A DNA stretch of 64,000 nucleotides. Origin: Balneolaceae bacterium (GTDB taxonomy: Bacteria; Bacteroidota; Rhodothermia; Balneolales; Balneolaceae). Shown here piece after piece: positions 54,367-63,004 of this stretch (positions are counted from its first letter, which is position 1; each line of letters begins with the position of its first letter). Below the pieces are notes generated by a model. That model had not been told where the DNA came from. It saw only the letters and a program-made list of their open reading frames with translations, and did not search any database. Position numbers and translations under genes: made by a program. The stretch lies in the NCBI GenBank assembly GCA_034521445.1, contig JAXHMM010000005.1:558001-622000 (forward strand), given 5' to 3'.

Positions 54367-54536
54367 ATATGCGTGTCCGTTGGTTGGGAATGAGTCGTTA
54401 AAACAAAACAGGAATACGGGCAAAGTAGCTTTTTCTGTTTGGGACTGAATCGAGAAAAAGATAGGATGAGGGGTTGAAAAAAGTGGCCCGGGTTTGCCAA
54501 GCAGCAGAGAGCTGCGTATCTTTGAGGCTTCCGATT

Positions 54537-54601
54537 GCGCCCGTAGCTCAACTGGATAGAGCGTCTGGCTACGGACCAGGGTTGGGTTCGAATCCTCCCG
54601 G
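54537..54601 (+). tRNA. tRNA-Arg(ACG), 5' part, acceptor stem interrupted
   Basis: The acceptor strand GCGCCCG (54537-54543), TA, D-stem GCTC...GAGC, anticodon stem TCTGG, loop CTACGGA (anticodon ACG, Arg) and TTCGAAT loop are all present. After CCTCCCGG (to 54601) the expected GCGTA acceptor end is replaced by CAAATTCGG, so only three acceptor pairs form. The T-stem is also short. The proper 3' end lies at 57176-57202. As it stands the gene cannot make a normal tRNA. Confidence 0.85.
54587..54601 (+). repeat. Left attachment-site repeat (attL core)
   Basis: The 15-bp core TTCGAATCCTCCCGG is repeated at 57183-57197. The preceding bases GGTTGG are also shared with small differences. Outside the core, the sequence to the right is island-like and AT-rich, while the left flank is tRNA. 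Confidence 0.8.
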
Positions 54602-54791
54602 CAAATTCGGTAACATTTGGGTAACAAATAACGGCCTTCTATATTTTTATAATTCTATCAATATTGTAATCTGTTCATAACCTTCTACAGAAAACCTTAT
54701 TTTGAATAATTTTGATTAAACCGTTCCAATCCTTTCATCGGCTTTTAAAGGTAACAAAGGTCCTTGTTAAAAAAACTCTCTCCAATGTTTT

Positions 54792-56870
54792 TTAGTGTTT
54801 AATTAAGGTCATTCCAATGGATGAAGAAGTCTCTTGCATGAAATCATCAGGTAATCCTACGCCATTATCTCGAACTTCCACTATTACCTTTTTGTCATTC
54901 TCATGCAGTTTAACCTCAATTTCGCCCTCCTCCCGATTTTTAAAGGCGTGTTTATAGGCATTGGTAACAACCTCGTTAACCAGTAGCGCACACGGAATGG
55001 CCTGGTTAATATTCATGGAAACCGGATCCGCCTCTACGGTAATAGTAATTTGTTTATCCCTGTCATACATTTCCTCAAGGCTTCGAACCAGCCGGGTTAT
55101 ATTTTCCCCAAAGTTTAAATGAGAAAGGCTTTCTGAACTGTACAACAATTCATGAATGGTAGCTATGGTCTGTATTCGCTGCTGAGCAGTTCTAAGCAAA
55201 TCCTGCAACTTACTATTACCAGTATTCATGACCTGCAACTCCATCATGCTCGTAATAATGGCTAAGTTATTTTTTACCCGGTGATGGATTTCGGCCAGGA
55301 GCGTTTCCTTTTCTTTGAGGGATTCCTTCAACTGTTCTTGGGAGGCAATCTGTTCACTAAAATCCATCGCTTCCACAGAAACTCCATAGACGTCCCCTTT
55401 ATCATTAAAGAGTGGTTCATACAATCAAATTAGATGTGTTATTCTTGTTGTGCGTCCTCGTTGCCCTTATCAATAAATATCCGCTCGCTACGGCCAAAAT
55501 ACGGCTCTCCCGTGTCGTGCTGCTTGTTTTCAGTCTATCGATATAGCCCTGACCTTCGGCTTCGGGTATAACCTCATCAACACGCACTTCCTATAATATC
55601 CTCTTGCCCTGCCACTTCCCGGTACGCTTTGTTAGCAATAACAAATTTCATTTCTCGCCCTTCTCAACAGACATTTAGGAGTCGGGGCTTTTTTCAAACA
55701 TCTTCTTAAGCTTGTCTCGATCGCCTTCGGCTTTCTTGCGTTGGGTCTTGCTCCTTGTTCGAGCAACGTGCTCAGCTGCTCCTGGAAGCTACCGATTTGC
55801 TTCGTGATATCCACTCCGAATACCGACCAATATTAGTTTGGTTATCTTGATTCCAGCCTTTCTGCATTAATGGTATACGTGGCCGTGTTACCGCCGGCTG
55901 TATCTGCTGGTCATCTCAAACGAGCCATATCCCTCCTTAAGTACGTGTTGAATTTCCTCCGGCAGCTTTCTCTTTGTCGGCTTCATGCGACGAAGTTCTA
56001 CAGCGGGCTAGCCCTTCTATTTTTCCGAGACAGGTCCCCCTTAAGGACGTTCGCCGTATGCTCATTCGTCTGTACCACCGTTCCCTCTTGGTCTAACACA
56101 TAAAAGACCCCGGGCAAACTGCTAAGTAATACTTTTGTAAATTCTTTTTCATCCCGCAGGTCTTGTTCCTGTTCTTTTCGATCGCTGATTATCTCGAAAT
56201 ATTAAGCATGATCGCTTTCACCGGCATAATTCTTAAACGCCGTCGACGTTACTTCAACGGGTATCTTTTGGCCTTCTTTATGAATAAAAGGTAAGCTCAC
56301 CAGCGTAACTTCCCGTTTCTGCCCGTTCTTTTAATGCCTTTTCTGATTTTTCATCCTTGGCTACAATGCCCTCGCGCCCCCGCTTCGTGATCTCCTTCTC
56401 GGTCATGCCCAACATGTCACAGGCCGCGTAGTTCGCCTGCAGGATTCCCCCGTTGGAAGTTGTCAGCATCATCCCTCCCATGCTCTGCTTGAAGGGTATA
56501 TCTATTGCTTAGCTGGGTGTTCAGCTCCCCCGTAAGATCTTTAAACATGGCCAACTGATAGGTACAGCGCCCTCAGACGGTCACCGGATTGGTGATGACA
56601 TACGCATATGTAAATTCGCCGGTCTTTTTTTGATGTTTCCACAGCCCTTCATCACTGACCATTTCATTATCCATCTGGGCCAGGTGTTTTTTCAGTTTGG
56701 GAACTTCTTCCTAGGGCACAGGTCAAATAAGGTGAGGGGAGACGTTGGAGTCGCTTGAATACCGCATAGCTCAACCATCGACTGATTGACATCCTTTATG
56801 GAGTAATCGTCCGGATCGTAAATACACATCGGGATGGGGTTATCACGAAAAAACTAATAAAGTTTTTATT
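54792..56870 (-). pseudogene. Multi-PAS HisKA_2 histidine kinase, decayed
   Basis: The intact 3' part (54792-55424, about 210 residues) has LLAEIHHRVKNNLAIITSMM, the HisKA_2 phospho-acceptor His, LLVNEVVTNAYKHAF (N box) and VEVRDNGVGLPDDF (G1). It stops at SSIGMTLIKH within the G2 area, so it is truncated. Upstream, PAS fragments appear in changing frames with stops: VFYVLDQEGTVVQTNEH about 56.1 kb, GGMMLTTSNGGILQANYAA about 56.4 kb, and GLWKHQKKTGEFTYAYV about 56.6 kb. At least three PAS domains were present. Codon use is AT-rich, as in lower-GC Balneolales. Confidence 0.8.
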
Positions 56871-57175
56871 TGCATAATATACTCTCTTAAACAGCTATGC
56901 TTTTATTGTATATCCTCTAACTTATTTAAGTAAAAGTATGGATATAGCTGATAAATCAATCTCTAGTGAAAAATATTTCTTTAAACAACCTTTGGGAACT
57001 ATGGTATAGTTACTTTTCGACTGGTTTTTGTCTCCAAGCAACAGCTCATTGGATAAAGTTTTCGGGAAAGCTTATCCCACAGTTACCTTCAGTACTACAA
57101 ATAGTACTACATGAAGTGCAAATTCACGGCCCATTTCCCCGCACAGAAATATCACGTGTAAATTTTACGACGGAG
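56871..57175. other. Gene-free AT-rich right end of the island
   Basis: No protein-like reading frame is convincing here. The only structure I see is a 9-bp direct repeat AGTACTACA at 57091-57099 and 57103-57111 (12-bp period), close to the right att site, and AGTTACC just before it. Confidence 0.6.
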
Positions 57176-57202
57176 GTTGGTTTTCGAATCCTCCCGGGCG
57201 TA
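57176..57202 (+). repeat. Right att repeat with displaced tRNA-Arg 3' end
   Basis: GGTTGG-TTTTCGAATCC followed by TCCCGGGCGTA. CGGGCGT at 57195-57201 pairs with GCGCCCG of the tRNA start 2.6 kb to the left, and A at 57202 fits the discriminator. The core TTCGAATCCTCCCGG at 57183-57197 equals the left repeat. It is the original 3' end of the tRNA-Arg gene. Confidence 0.85.
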
Positions 57203-57234
57203 CTCATTTTCCAACAGCTCCTCCTCCACCACCA

Positions 57235-57271
57235 CAAAAGCCGGGACCGACCATAGTCCCGGCTTTTTTTA
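57235..57271 (+). terminator. Intrinsic terminator, probably that of the original tRNA-Arg
   Basis: AAAAGCCGGGAC pairs with GTCCCGGCTTTT around an eight-base loop, and TTTTTTT follows on the plus strand. It begins about 33 bp after the displaced tRNA 3' end, where a tRNA transcript would normally stop. The remaining 57272-57583 holds no gene I can see. Confidence 0.88.
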
Positions 57272-57583
57272 TGTGCCTGCCCTTCTGTATACGACATCGG
57301 CTGCAATCGCCCACGAGGCATTCCCCTTCGCGCACAGAATTTACCCAACCCAGCCGAAAAGGCATACAACCATCTTTCATCCAATAGTATTCAATATTAA
57401 GTGTATTAGATTATGTACGAATAGTATTTAACTGCCTGTTTTAACAACAATATAGGGAATAAGTTTTTTACAAATATTAGAAAAACAATTTTGAATTAAA
57501 CTTATTTGATTCGTTAAGTCGTCGATGCTAATCTAATTATAGAAAACACACAAACGCCCACCGTCAAATCGAGAGGTTTCATC

Positions 57584-57787
57584 ATGAAAGCCGTTTATAT
57601 TTTCCGGATCCTCTGTATCTGCACCATTCTCGCACTCAGTCCATTTTTACTGGCCGACCGCAACAGCGGGGCACCCGCATTCAACGATGCCAGAGCAGAA
57701 ATCGGAACCTGCTGCAGCCAGCAGGGAGCCATCTGCGTCATTCCGCCGCTGGCCGTGCACAACTTCTATGCCTTGCCACCGGGCTGA
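57584..57787 (+). CDS. Small exported CC-LC protein, copy 1
   Basis: 67 residues to the first stop. MKAVYIFRILCICTILALS is a signal-type hydrophobic start. The mature end has GTCCSQQGAICVIPPLAVHNFYALPPG. Beyond the TGA the +1 frame continues ADPCPPVWGPIPLPDPDG to a TAG, which would add the fourth Cys seen in the other copies, so a one-base indel near 57785 is likely. The family motif is [GA][TY]CC-x5-[IL]C, then YA, then a C-P pair. I do not recognise it. First of four tandem copies. Confidence 0.72.
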   Translation: MKAVYIFRILCICTILALSPFLLADRNSGAPAFNDARAEIGTCCSQQGAICVIPPLAVHNFYALPPG

Positions 57788-57889
57788 TCCTTGTCCCCCC
57801 GTCTGGGGACCGATCCCACTACCTGACCCTGACGGCAACCACTAGTCAGAGTCCCTTCTCCTCACCCTGAAAACCCACGGTACTTTCTC

Positions 57890-58114
57890 ATGACCCGCAA
57901 GAAACGAAGCAGGTTATTAAGGGTGCTAGCCGTCCTCCTATTCGGTCCCATAGCGCTGTTCGGCAGCCCTGCGGATTGGCTATCATTTCGCGAGGCGCCT
58001 TCCAGCAGCGGGACCTGCTGCAAGAGTGACTCCAGCCTCTGTGTCATCCCCCCACACATGATACAGCACCGCTACGCCATGATGCCGAACATCCCCTGTC
58101 CGCCCGTGAGTTGA
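57890..58114 (+). CDS. Small exported CC-LC protein, copy 2
   Basis: 74 residues, complete. The basic start MTRKKRSRLLR precedes a hydrophobic segment (VLAVLLFGPIALFGSPA), a secretion signal. The mature part shows GTCCKSDSSLCVIPPHM, YAMMPN and IPCPPVS at the end: CC, C and C positions as in copies 1 and 3. Four Cys could make two disulfides or bind metal. Intergenic spacing to copy 1 is about 100 bp, to copy 3 about 40 bp. No known family. Confidence 0.78.
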   Translation: MTRKKRSRLLRVLAVLLFGPIALFGSPADWLSFREAPSSSGTCCKSDSSLCVIPPHMIQHRYAMMPNIPCPPVS

Positions 58115-58153
58115 CCCGCCCGACGACGAAACCTGAACATCAGCCTTCCGACC

Positions 58154-58423
58154 ATGAAATCACCAGCCCATTCCTACCGTATTGCCCTCACTTCCCTAAT
58201 TGCCGCCAGCGCGTTCGTGATCCTCTTCTGGAATCCATCCAGCCTGAGAGGGGAGAGCTCCTTGGCCCACGAGGGATATTGCTGTCCACAGGCCGAAGCC
58301 TTGTGCATTGTAAACTGCCACATACGGAACAATGCCTACGCAGTGACCGAAATGCAAAACTGTCCATCCTACCCGCTGGTCTACGTGGAAGGCGGCCCGT
58401 GCCCCGGTGTCAACCCCTGGTAG
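58154..58423 (+). CDS. Small exported CC-LC protein, copy 3
   Basis: 89 residues. IALTSLIAASAFVILFW is the signal segment. The mature part has GYCCPQAEALCIVNCHI, NNAYAVTEMQNCPSYPL and a C-terminal GGPCPGVNPW. It carries extra Cys (six in all after the signal) compared with copies 1 and 2 but keeps the CC-x5-LC core and YA. The open reading frame is clean. Its function is unknown. Confidence 0.75.
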   Translation: MKSPAHSYRIALTSLIAASAFVILFWNPSSLRGESSLAHEGYCCPQAEALCIVNCHIRNNAYAVTEMQNCPSYPLVYVEGGPCPGVNPW

Positions 58424-58457
58424 CCGGCACCTCCATTCAACCAATCAACCTCCTGCC

Positions 58458-58701
58458 ATGACCTCCCGAATCCGATTCCGACTGGCCCTTATTCTTCTAA
58501 TCCTGACAGCCTGCCCCTTCCTTCTCCCCGAGAGCAGGGGCAGCGAGTACCTGGACCCGGACCGATGAAGCCGCCACCTGCTGCCCAGCGAGAACAGCCT
58601 GTGCTTCTTCTCGGAGGAGCTGAAATTCCCGGGCTACTACGCCATACCTCCCGGCAGGCGATGCACTCCGCCCCGGCAACCCGGGCGACCACACCGAATA
58701 A
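58458..58701 (+). pseudogene. Small exported CC-LC protein, copy 4, frameshifted
   Basis: ATG 58458 starts MTSRIRFRLALILLILTAC, a signal (possibly lipoprotein type, Cys after LTA). Three frame changes (about 58545, 58590, 58675) are then needed to read DEAATCCPSENSLCFFSEEL, KFPGYYAIPPGRRCTPP and PGDHTE to TAA at 58699-58701. The CC-x5-LC, YYA and final Cys all match copies 1-3. The density of indels in so short a gene suggests data error more than decay. Confidence 0.65.
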
Positions 58702-58739
58702 CCAGGTCCCGCAACCACCAACATTCATCTGGCAACGCT

Positions 58740-59839
58740 ATGAATACCCGAACACGCTTCCTTCGACGCACTTCCGGCGCCCTCCTGCTGGCGCTGCTCT
58801 GGGCCGGAGACCTCCTCGGCCAGGAACCCGCCGTTCCGGTACAGCCTCTCACCCCTGCCGGGGAGTGGGTGCTGGACCAGGAAGTCATCTGACAATCCCT
58901 CCATGATCCGGTATGTCCGGGGATACATCGTGCTGACCGACGGCAACCCCGACCGGCAGGTAGCCCTCTCGCACGAATCGGACATGCAGTACCTGGGCGG
59001 ATTCGGGCGTAACGGCAGGGGGCCCGCGGAGTTCCTGAGTCCCTGGCTCATCATGGGCGAGCCCGGGTGTCCGCTCTTCTGCATCTACGACCTCAATCTA
59101 CGGCGCATATCGTGCTACGATGCCGACCAGGTGTCGACTGACTTTTCCCGTGTGGAGCCTGAGCTGACGGTCAACCTGGACGGAAGTTTCGGCATGCCCC
59201 TCAACCTCGAAGCACGCCTGTCGCGCAAGGAGTTCATCGTTACCGGCATCTTCGCCGACGAAACCCGCTACCTCGTTTCCGACAGCACCGGGCGCGTCAT
59301 ACAGCGTTCCGGCGCCATTTCGGGAGTCATGCCCAGGGCCCCGGTCAACGTTCAGCACAACGCCGCCCTGGCCCGGGTGGGCGGCCCATCCGCTGGACGG
59401 CCGGCTGGCTTTCGCCTACCGGTTCACGGACCAGATTGACATCTACTCGGCCGAAGGAGAACTTCTGCGCGAGGTCGCCCATCCCGAGAGAACCTCGGAA
59501 CCGGGCCTGGTCCTGGCCTACACACCTTCCGGCCAGCCCTATATGGCGCAGGACAACAACACACGCCTCTCCTACGTCCACGTCATGGCCGACGCCCGGT
59601 TTATCTACGGGCTCTATTCGGGCCGGCAGCGCAGGCAGGGAGCCGCCGACTTCGCCAACCACCTGTTCATCTTCGACTGGGAGGGCAGGCTGGTCTCCAG
59701 CCATCCGCTGAATACCTATGTGGGAAACTGCACGCTGACCGGGGAGCCCGGCACGGTGCTCTGCCTGGAACGTCCTGCAGATCCCCAAGATGATTTCCGC
59801 ATTCTGAAACTACAAGTCCCGGAGCCCCGCGATGGCTGA
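58740..59839 (+). pseudogene. TolB-like six-bladed beta-propeller protein, two frameshifts
   Basis: ATG 58740 encodes a signal (RRTSGALLLALLWAGDLLGQ), then LTPAGEWVLDQEVI. A one-base insertion at 58888-58890 moves to IRYVRGYIVLTDGNPDRQVA, YLGGFGRNGRGPAEFLSPW (the G-x-GP-x-EF loop of the TolB_like family, PF15869) and DLNLRRISCYDAD. A second shift near 59390 leads to HPLDGRLAFAYRFTDQIDIYSA and on to 59839. About 366 residues in all, normal for the family. In Bacteroidales such propellers sit beside NVEALA small peptides; here they follow the CC-LC peptides. Confidence 0.75.
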
Positions 59840-60030
59840 GCAAAAGAGCATCGACTGGAAGTAGCTCGATCGCAGCAGGGCGCCCATTCCCCGGCGAAGC
59901 CGCAGAAGGGCCGACCTCGCATTTAGACTCATTCACTCCGCAAATGTGAGGTCTCATACGCTGGAGACGCCTACTTTCTACCGATTTGCTTATCGTAGAG
60001 CACATCCTGCATGGTACATCCCCGCCGCAC

Positions 60031-61262
60031 ATGAATATCCATCGTAACAGCCTTGCCCTCCTGGTACTGCTTACCCTTGCCGTATCCCAGGCCTCCTGCC
60101 AGCAGAATCAGGAAATCCGCGGGGCGCAGGTTCTCCCCCTTTGATTTTGTTCACCATCTACATGTGCCCGTATTGATTAACGGCCGGGAGGCGAACCTGC
60201 TCTTCGACCCGATTCAAGACATCATGCTTGATTCTAAATTCGCCCGTTCCCACGACATCCACCGAATCGGAGGAGAAGAAGCCGGTTACGGTGGACCGGT
60301 AAGAGCCGGGGGAGCCCGGCCCCCGGGAGCGCCTTGGTGCAATTTGCAAGAAATATCAGCCTTGAGGCGGGAGGGAAAATCTACGGCTATAGCCTGACGC
60401 CGGCCATTCCCCTCGATTCGATGATGGCCTCTTCCCTGGGCCGTCATGTCGACGGTCTCCTGGGCATCAATGTCATTCTCGGATTTCGTGCTTGCCTTTG
60501 ACTTCCCCGGAAAACGCTTCCAGCTGCATCCACACATGGACTTTGATCCTCCACCGGGGGCGGTGCCGCTTTCCATAACATGGGTTCGCCGGCGTCCTAC
60601 GGTCACCCTCACTTACCGCGCCGGGAAGAGATTGTCCCAAGGTCGGTTTCTCCTGGATTTCAGAATGGGCGGGACCATAGCAATTCACCACGTTCCACAC
60701 GGACTCCCCCGATCTCCTGTCGCTTGCATCCCACCATTACAACGGAGGGAGAAGCGGCCTGGGTAGCCTGGAAAGTAGGGCGGGCCGGCTGCCTCGCCTC
60801 TCCGTGGGAAAATTCAACCTGGACTCCCTGGTGGTAACCCTGGCCAGGGAAAGATCGGGAGCCGATTTTAACCCCCCATGGGATGGCCTGGTGGGACTAG
60901 GCCTGCTGAGCCAATTCCGAAATTTGGCTGGACTTGAACAGCAACCGCATATGGCTCCGTCCCAACAGGCGTTTCGGCCGCCCTTCCGAATGGATATACA
61001 CCGGCGTGGGATTCACGCCCGGGAAGAACCCGTTCACCGTCAACCAAATTGACAAAAATTCACCTTCCGAGCATGCCGGTTTTAAAAACGCAAACACCCA
61101 TCCGTTCTGTGAACAGCAAACGCCGTCAGTTGGAACGTACGGGAGTGGAAGGAAGAGCTGGAAAAATTTCCCGGCCAAAAGGTGGTTGTGGAGGTGATAA
61201 GAGAAGGTCAAACCATTCGCCTGCACTTTTCCGTGACCTCCAGGATACCAGGGCGTAGGTAA
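60031..61262 (+). pseudogene. Two-lobed aspartyl-protease-like protein with C-terminal PDZ, frameshifted
   Basis: ATG 60031 starts with a signal (LALLVLLTLAVSQASC). Pieces in three frames rebuild lobe 1 (VPVLINGREANLLFDPIQD), the inter-lobe stretch VDGLLGINVIL and FDFPGKRFQLHPHMDF, lobe 2 (GRFLLDFRMGGTIAIH), and a PDZ domain (WIYTGVGFTPGKNPFTVNQI; PGQKVVVEVIREGQTI). Retropepsin-like Bacteroidota proteases have this order. The catalytic D-T-G reads D-P-I in lobe 1 and D-F-R in lobe 2, so as given it would be inactive. About 400 residues when joined. Confidence 0.68.
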
Positions 61263-61332
61263 ATACGGACCATTAACTGAGCGTGTACTCCCTGACATGC
61301 CCCATTTCCTTTCCCCTTAACAACCAGATCAC

Positions 61333-61849
61333 ATGAAAATGTACACCCGCATCACAGGCCTGAAACAATCGATCAAAAATCGCGGGTGTTGTGATTCTCT
61401 GGCTTATAGCGAGCGGGTGTCTCCCTTATCGAAGACAGGCTGACACCGATGAGATCGCGCGGTGGGAGGAGGAGGAGTTGATGGAAGCGGACCGAACCTT
61501 CCAGGAGACCAGCCGGAAGCAGGGACTGGAGGGGTGGCTTTCCATGATGAGCCGGGATGTGGTACGCATGCCCGTATTCGGGAGTGCCTTTATCAAAGGA
61601 CGAGACAAGGTCGCCCGGCTGGACTCCTCCCTGTGGAATACGCCCGGCCTGCACCTGGAATGGGAGCCCGAGCAGTCGGTAGTATACTCCGGCGGATCGC
61701 TAGGCCTGACCACGGGCAGTTACCGGTTGCTGGAGGATGTGTCCGGTAGATGCAGGCAAGAGAGACACCGGGCAATACCTTACCTTGTGGAAAAGGACGA
61801 TACCGGAAGGTGGCAGGTCCTGTTCGATACTGGCGTCTCCGATTACTAG
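61333..61849 (+). pseudogene. DUF4440/SnoaL-like lipoprotein, frameshifts
   Basis: ATG 61333 is in a different frame from the lipoprotein signal ILWLIASGC at 61391. The body, WEEEELMEADRTFQETSRKQG, then MSRDVVRMPVFGSAFIKGRD, fits the NTF2-like DUF4440 family. Near 61742 and 61790 two compensating shifts hide AGKRDTGQYLTLW; the second lies at an AAAA run. With both corrected the end reads KKDDTGRWQVLFDTGVSDY, a classic DUF4440 ending. It is a probable envelope lipoprotein of unknown role, last in the rightward row of exported-protein genes. Confidence 0.68.
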
Positions 61850-61869
61850 TAGCGTATCCACACCAACGC

Positions 61870-62278
61870 CTACGAGGCTGCGTAGCTGACCACGCGCTTC
61901 CAGTGCAGTTTTGCAAAAAGAACCACCGCAGCCGCCTCCATGCCCCGGCCCGCAAGCTGCATCCAGCCGGAACCCGCCAGGTGGTAGGCCAGCACCAGGG
62001 CGATGCCCCCGTTCAGCAGCAGGGCCATCGGCCCAGGGCCGCGACGGGATTTCCTCGGGGGGACCCTCCAGGTGGCGGGGCAGCATCCAGTAAGCCGTGC
62101 CGAGGGTGAACTGGACCACCCAGCCGGGAAGGGCCAGCTCGATGTGCAGGGGCAGCAGATGCCAGAGTCCGTCATGCAGCGGCCAGGCCTTGTGCACCAG
62201 CAGCAGCCCTCCCATGCCCGTGGCCGTCAGCAGGCAGGCGAGGGAGGATCGGATCATGATGCGGCTCACAAGAGGCAT
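61870..62278 (-). pseudogene. Polytopic membrane protein, His-rich helices, frameshifted (A)
   Basis: From 62278 leftward, MIRSSLACLLTATGMGGLLLV, LHDGLWHLLPLHIELALPGW and VVQFTLGTAYWMLPRHLEG give helices with H-x2-H and W-x2-Q patterns seen in heme-copper-oxidase-subunit-I/NnrS-like relatives. A shift near 62040 leads to MALLLNGGIALVLAYHLAG and LFAKLHWKRVVSYAAS. About 135 residues. It could be one half of a split NnrS-like protein. Function unknown. Confidence 0.6.
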
Positions 62279-62291
62279 CTAGCTTGCGGGT

Positions 62292-62776
62292 TTATTTCGA
62301 CCAGAGGGGTTGCCGCTTCCCTTTCGCCCGCCTGCGCTCCCGCTCCTTTCTACGCTGCCGTCGCCGCTTCTCCTTGGACTGCACCCGGGGCCAGATCTCC
62401 AGCAGATAGGCCCCGGCCCCGGAAAACTGCAGAAGGGCCCGGAAAGGCCCAGGACGACGGCAGCCGCCTCGTCAGGCCGGCCCGCCGCGAAAGGTTCGGC
62501 CCCCACCCGGAGCATGAGTCCGACGTTTAGCGCCAGGAAGGCCAGCCAGGGTTTGGGCTGGGCACGGAATCCCTCCTCCCGCGTCCGCCCGGGAAACATC
62601 CAGACGGAGACGCCCATGATAATCTGGGTGATCCATCCCACGGTGAGCATATGCCAGAAAAGCGGCATGAGCGCCGGCAGTCCCGCCGGGTCGAGGGCGG
62701 ACAGAAGGCCCGCGGCCAGGGAAAGCAGAAACCAGACGAGGCCGGACTTGATAAAAAGCCGGGTGATACGAGGCAT
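62292..62776 (-). pseudogene. Polytopic membrane protein, His-rich helices, frameshifted (B)
   Basis: MPRITRLFIKSGLVWFLLSLA, PLFWHMLTVGWITQIIMGVSVWMFPGR and KPWLAFLALNVGLML give four helices; the W-H-M-L-T-V-G-W-I-T-Q motif resembles gene A and its right neighbour. Near 62435 the frame changes and the tail becomes AYLLEIWPRVQSKEKRRRQR, very basic, to TAA at 62292. About 160 residues. It follows the next gene C by 3 bp, so A, B, C and D are likely one unit. Confidence 0.6.
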
Positions 62777-62779
62777 GAA

Positions 62780-63004
62780 TCAGCGGTCATCCTTTCCGGA
62801 TGGTTCGACGACCGAATCTATTCCTTCCACGGGGGCCGAACGCGCCAGGACGGCCCACATCCAGGTCATGGCCAGCACGGGCAGGGCGGCTGCGGCCGCA
62901 AGCGTCCAGAAGGCCCACATGCCGGTCCACCCCGCCGGTACGGCCGGGGTAAGCAGCAGGAGACAGCAGCACCGCGACCACGCTGCCCGCGAGCAGATAA
63001 TCAC
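62780..63004 (-). CDS. Short membrane protein, start uncertain (C)
   Basis: The end of the frame, TGMWAFWTLAAAAALPVLAM and TWMWAVLARSAPVEGID, is a membrane helix pair; the first 20 residues of the reading are not protein-like. A neighbouring frame holds GRDYLLAGSVVAVLLS just upstream, which may be its true first helix joined by an indel near 62960. It may be a small subunit of the D-encoded system. Confidence 0.45.
   Translation of the reverse strand: MIICSRAAWSRCCCLLLLTPAVPAGWTGMWAFWTLAAAAALPVLAMTWMWAVLARSAPVEGIDSVVEPSGKDDR

Larger units (their letters stand above)
54602..57182. mobile_element. AT-rich integrated remnant between tRNA-Arg att repeats
   Basis: About 2.6 kb between the two tRNA-derived repeats is visibly AT-richer than both sides. 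It holds only a decayed multi-PAS histidine kinase; no integrase remains. GGTAACA-type words occur near the left edge (54610-54633 and 54749-54757) and their complement AGTTACC near the right (57081-57087), possible integrase arm sites. I read it as the residue of a tRNA-targeting integrative element. Confidence 0.68.

Noticed and set aside
56966-57256. 96-codon frame across the right att repeat
   Set aside because: It runs through tRNA-derived sequence and the terminator and shows no family-like pattern.
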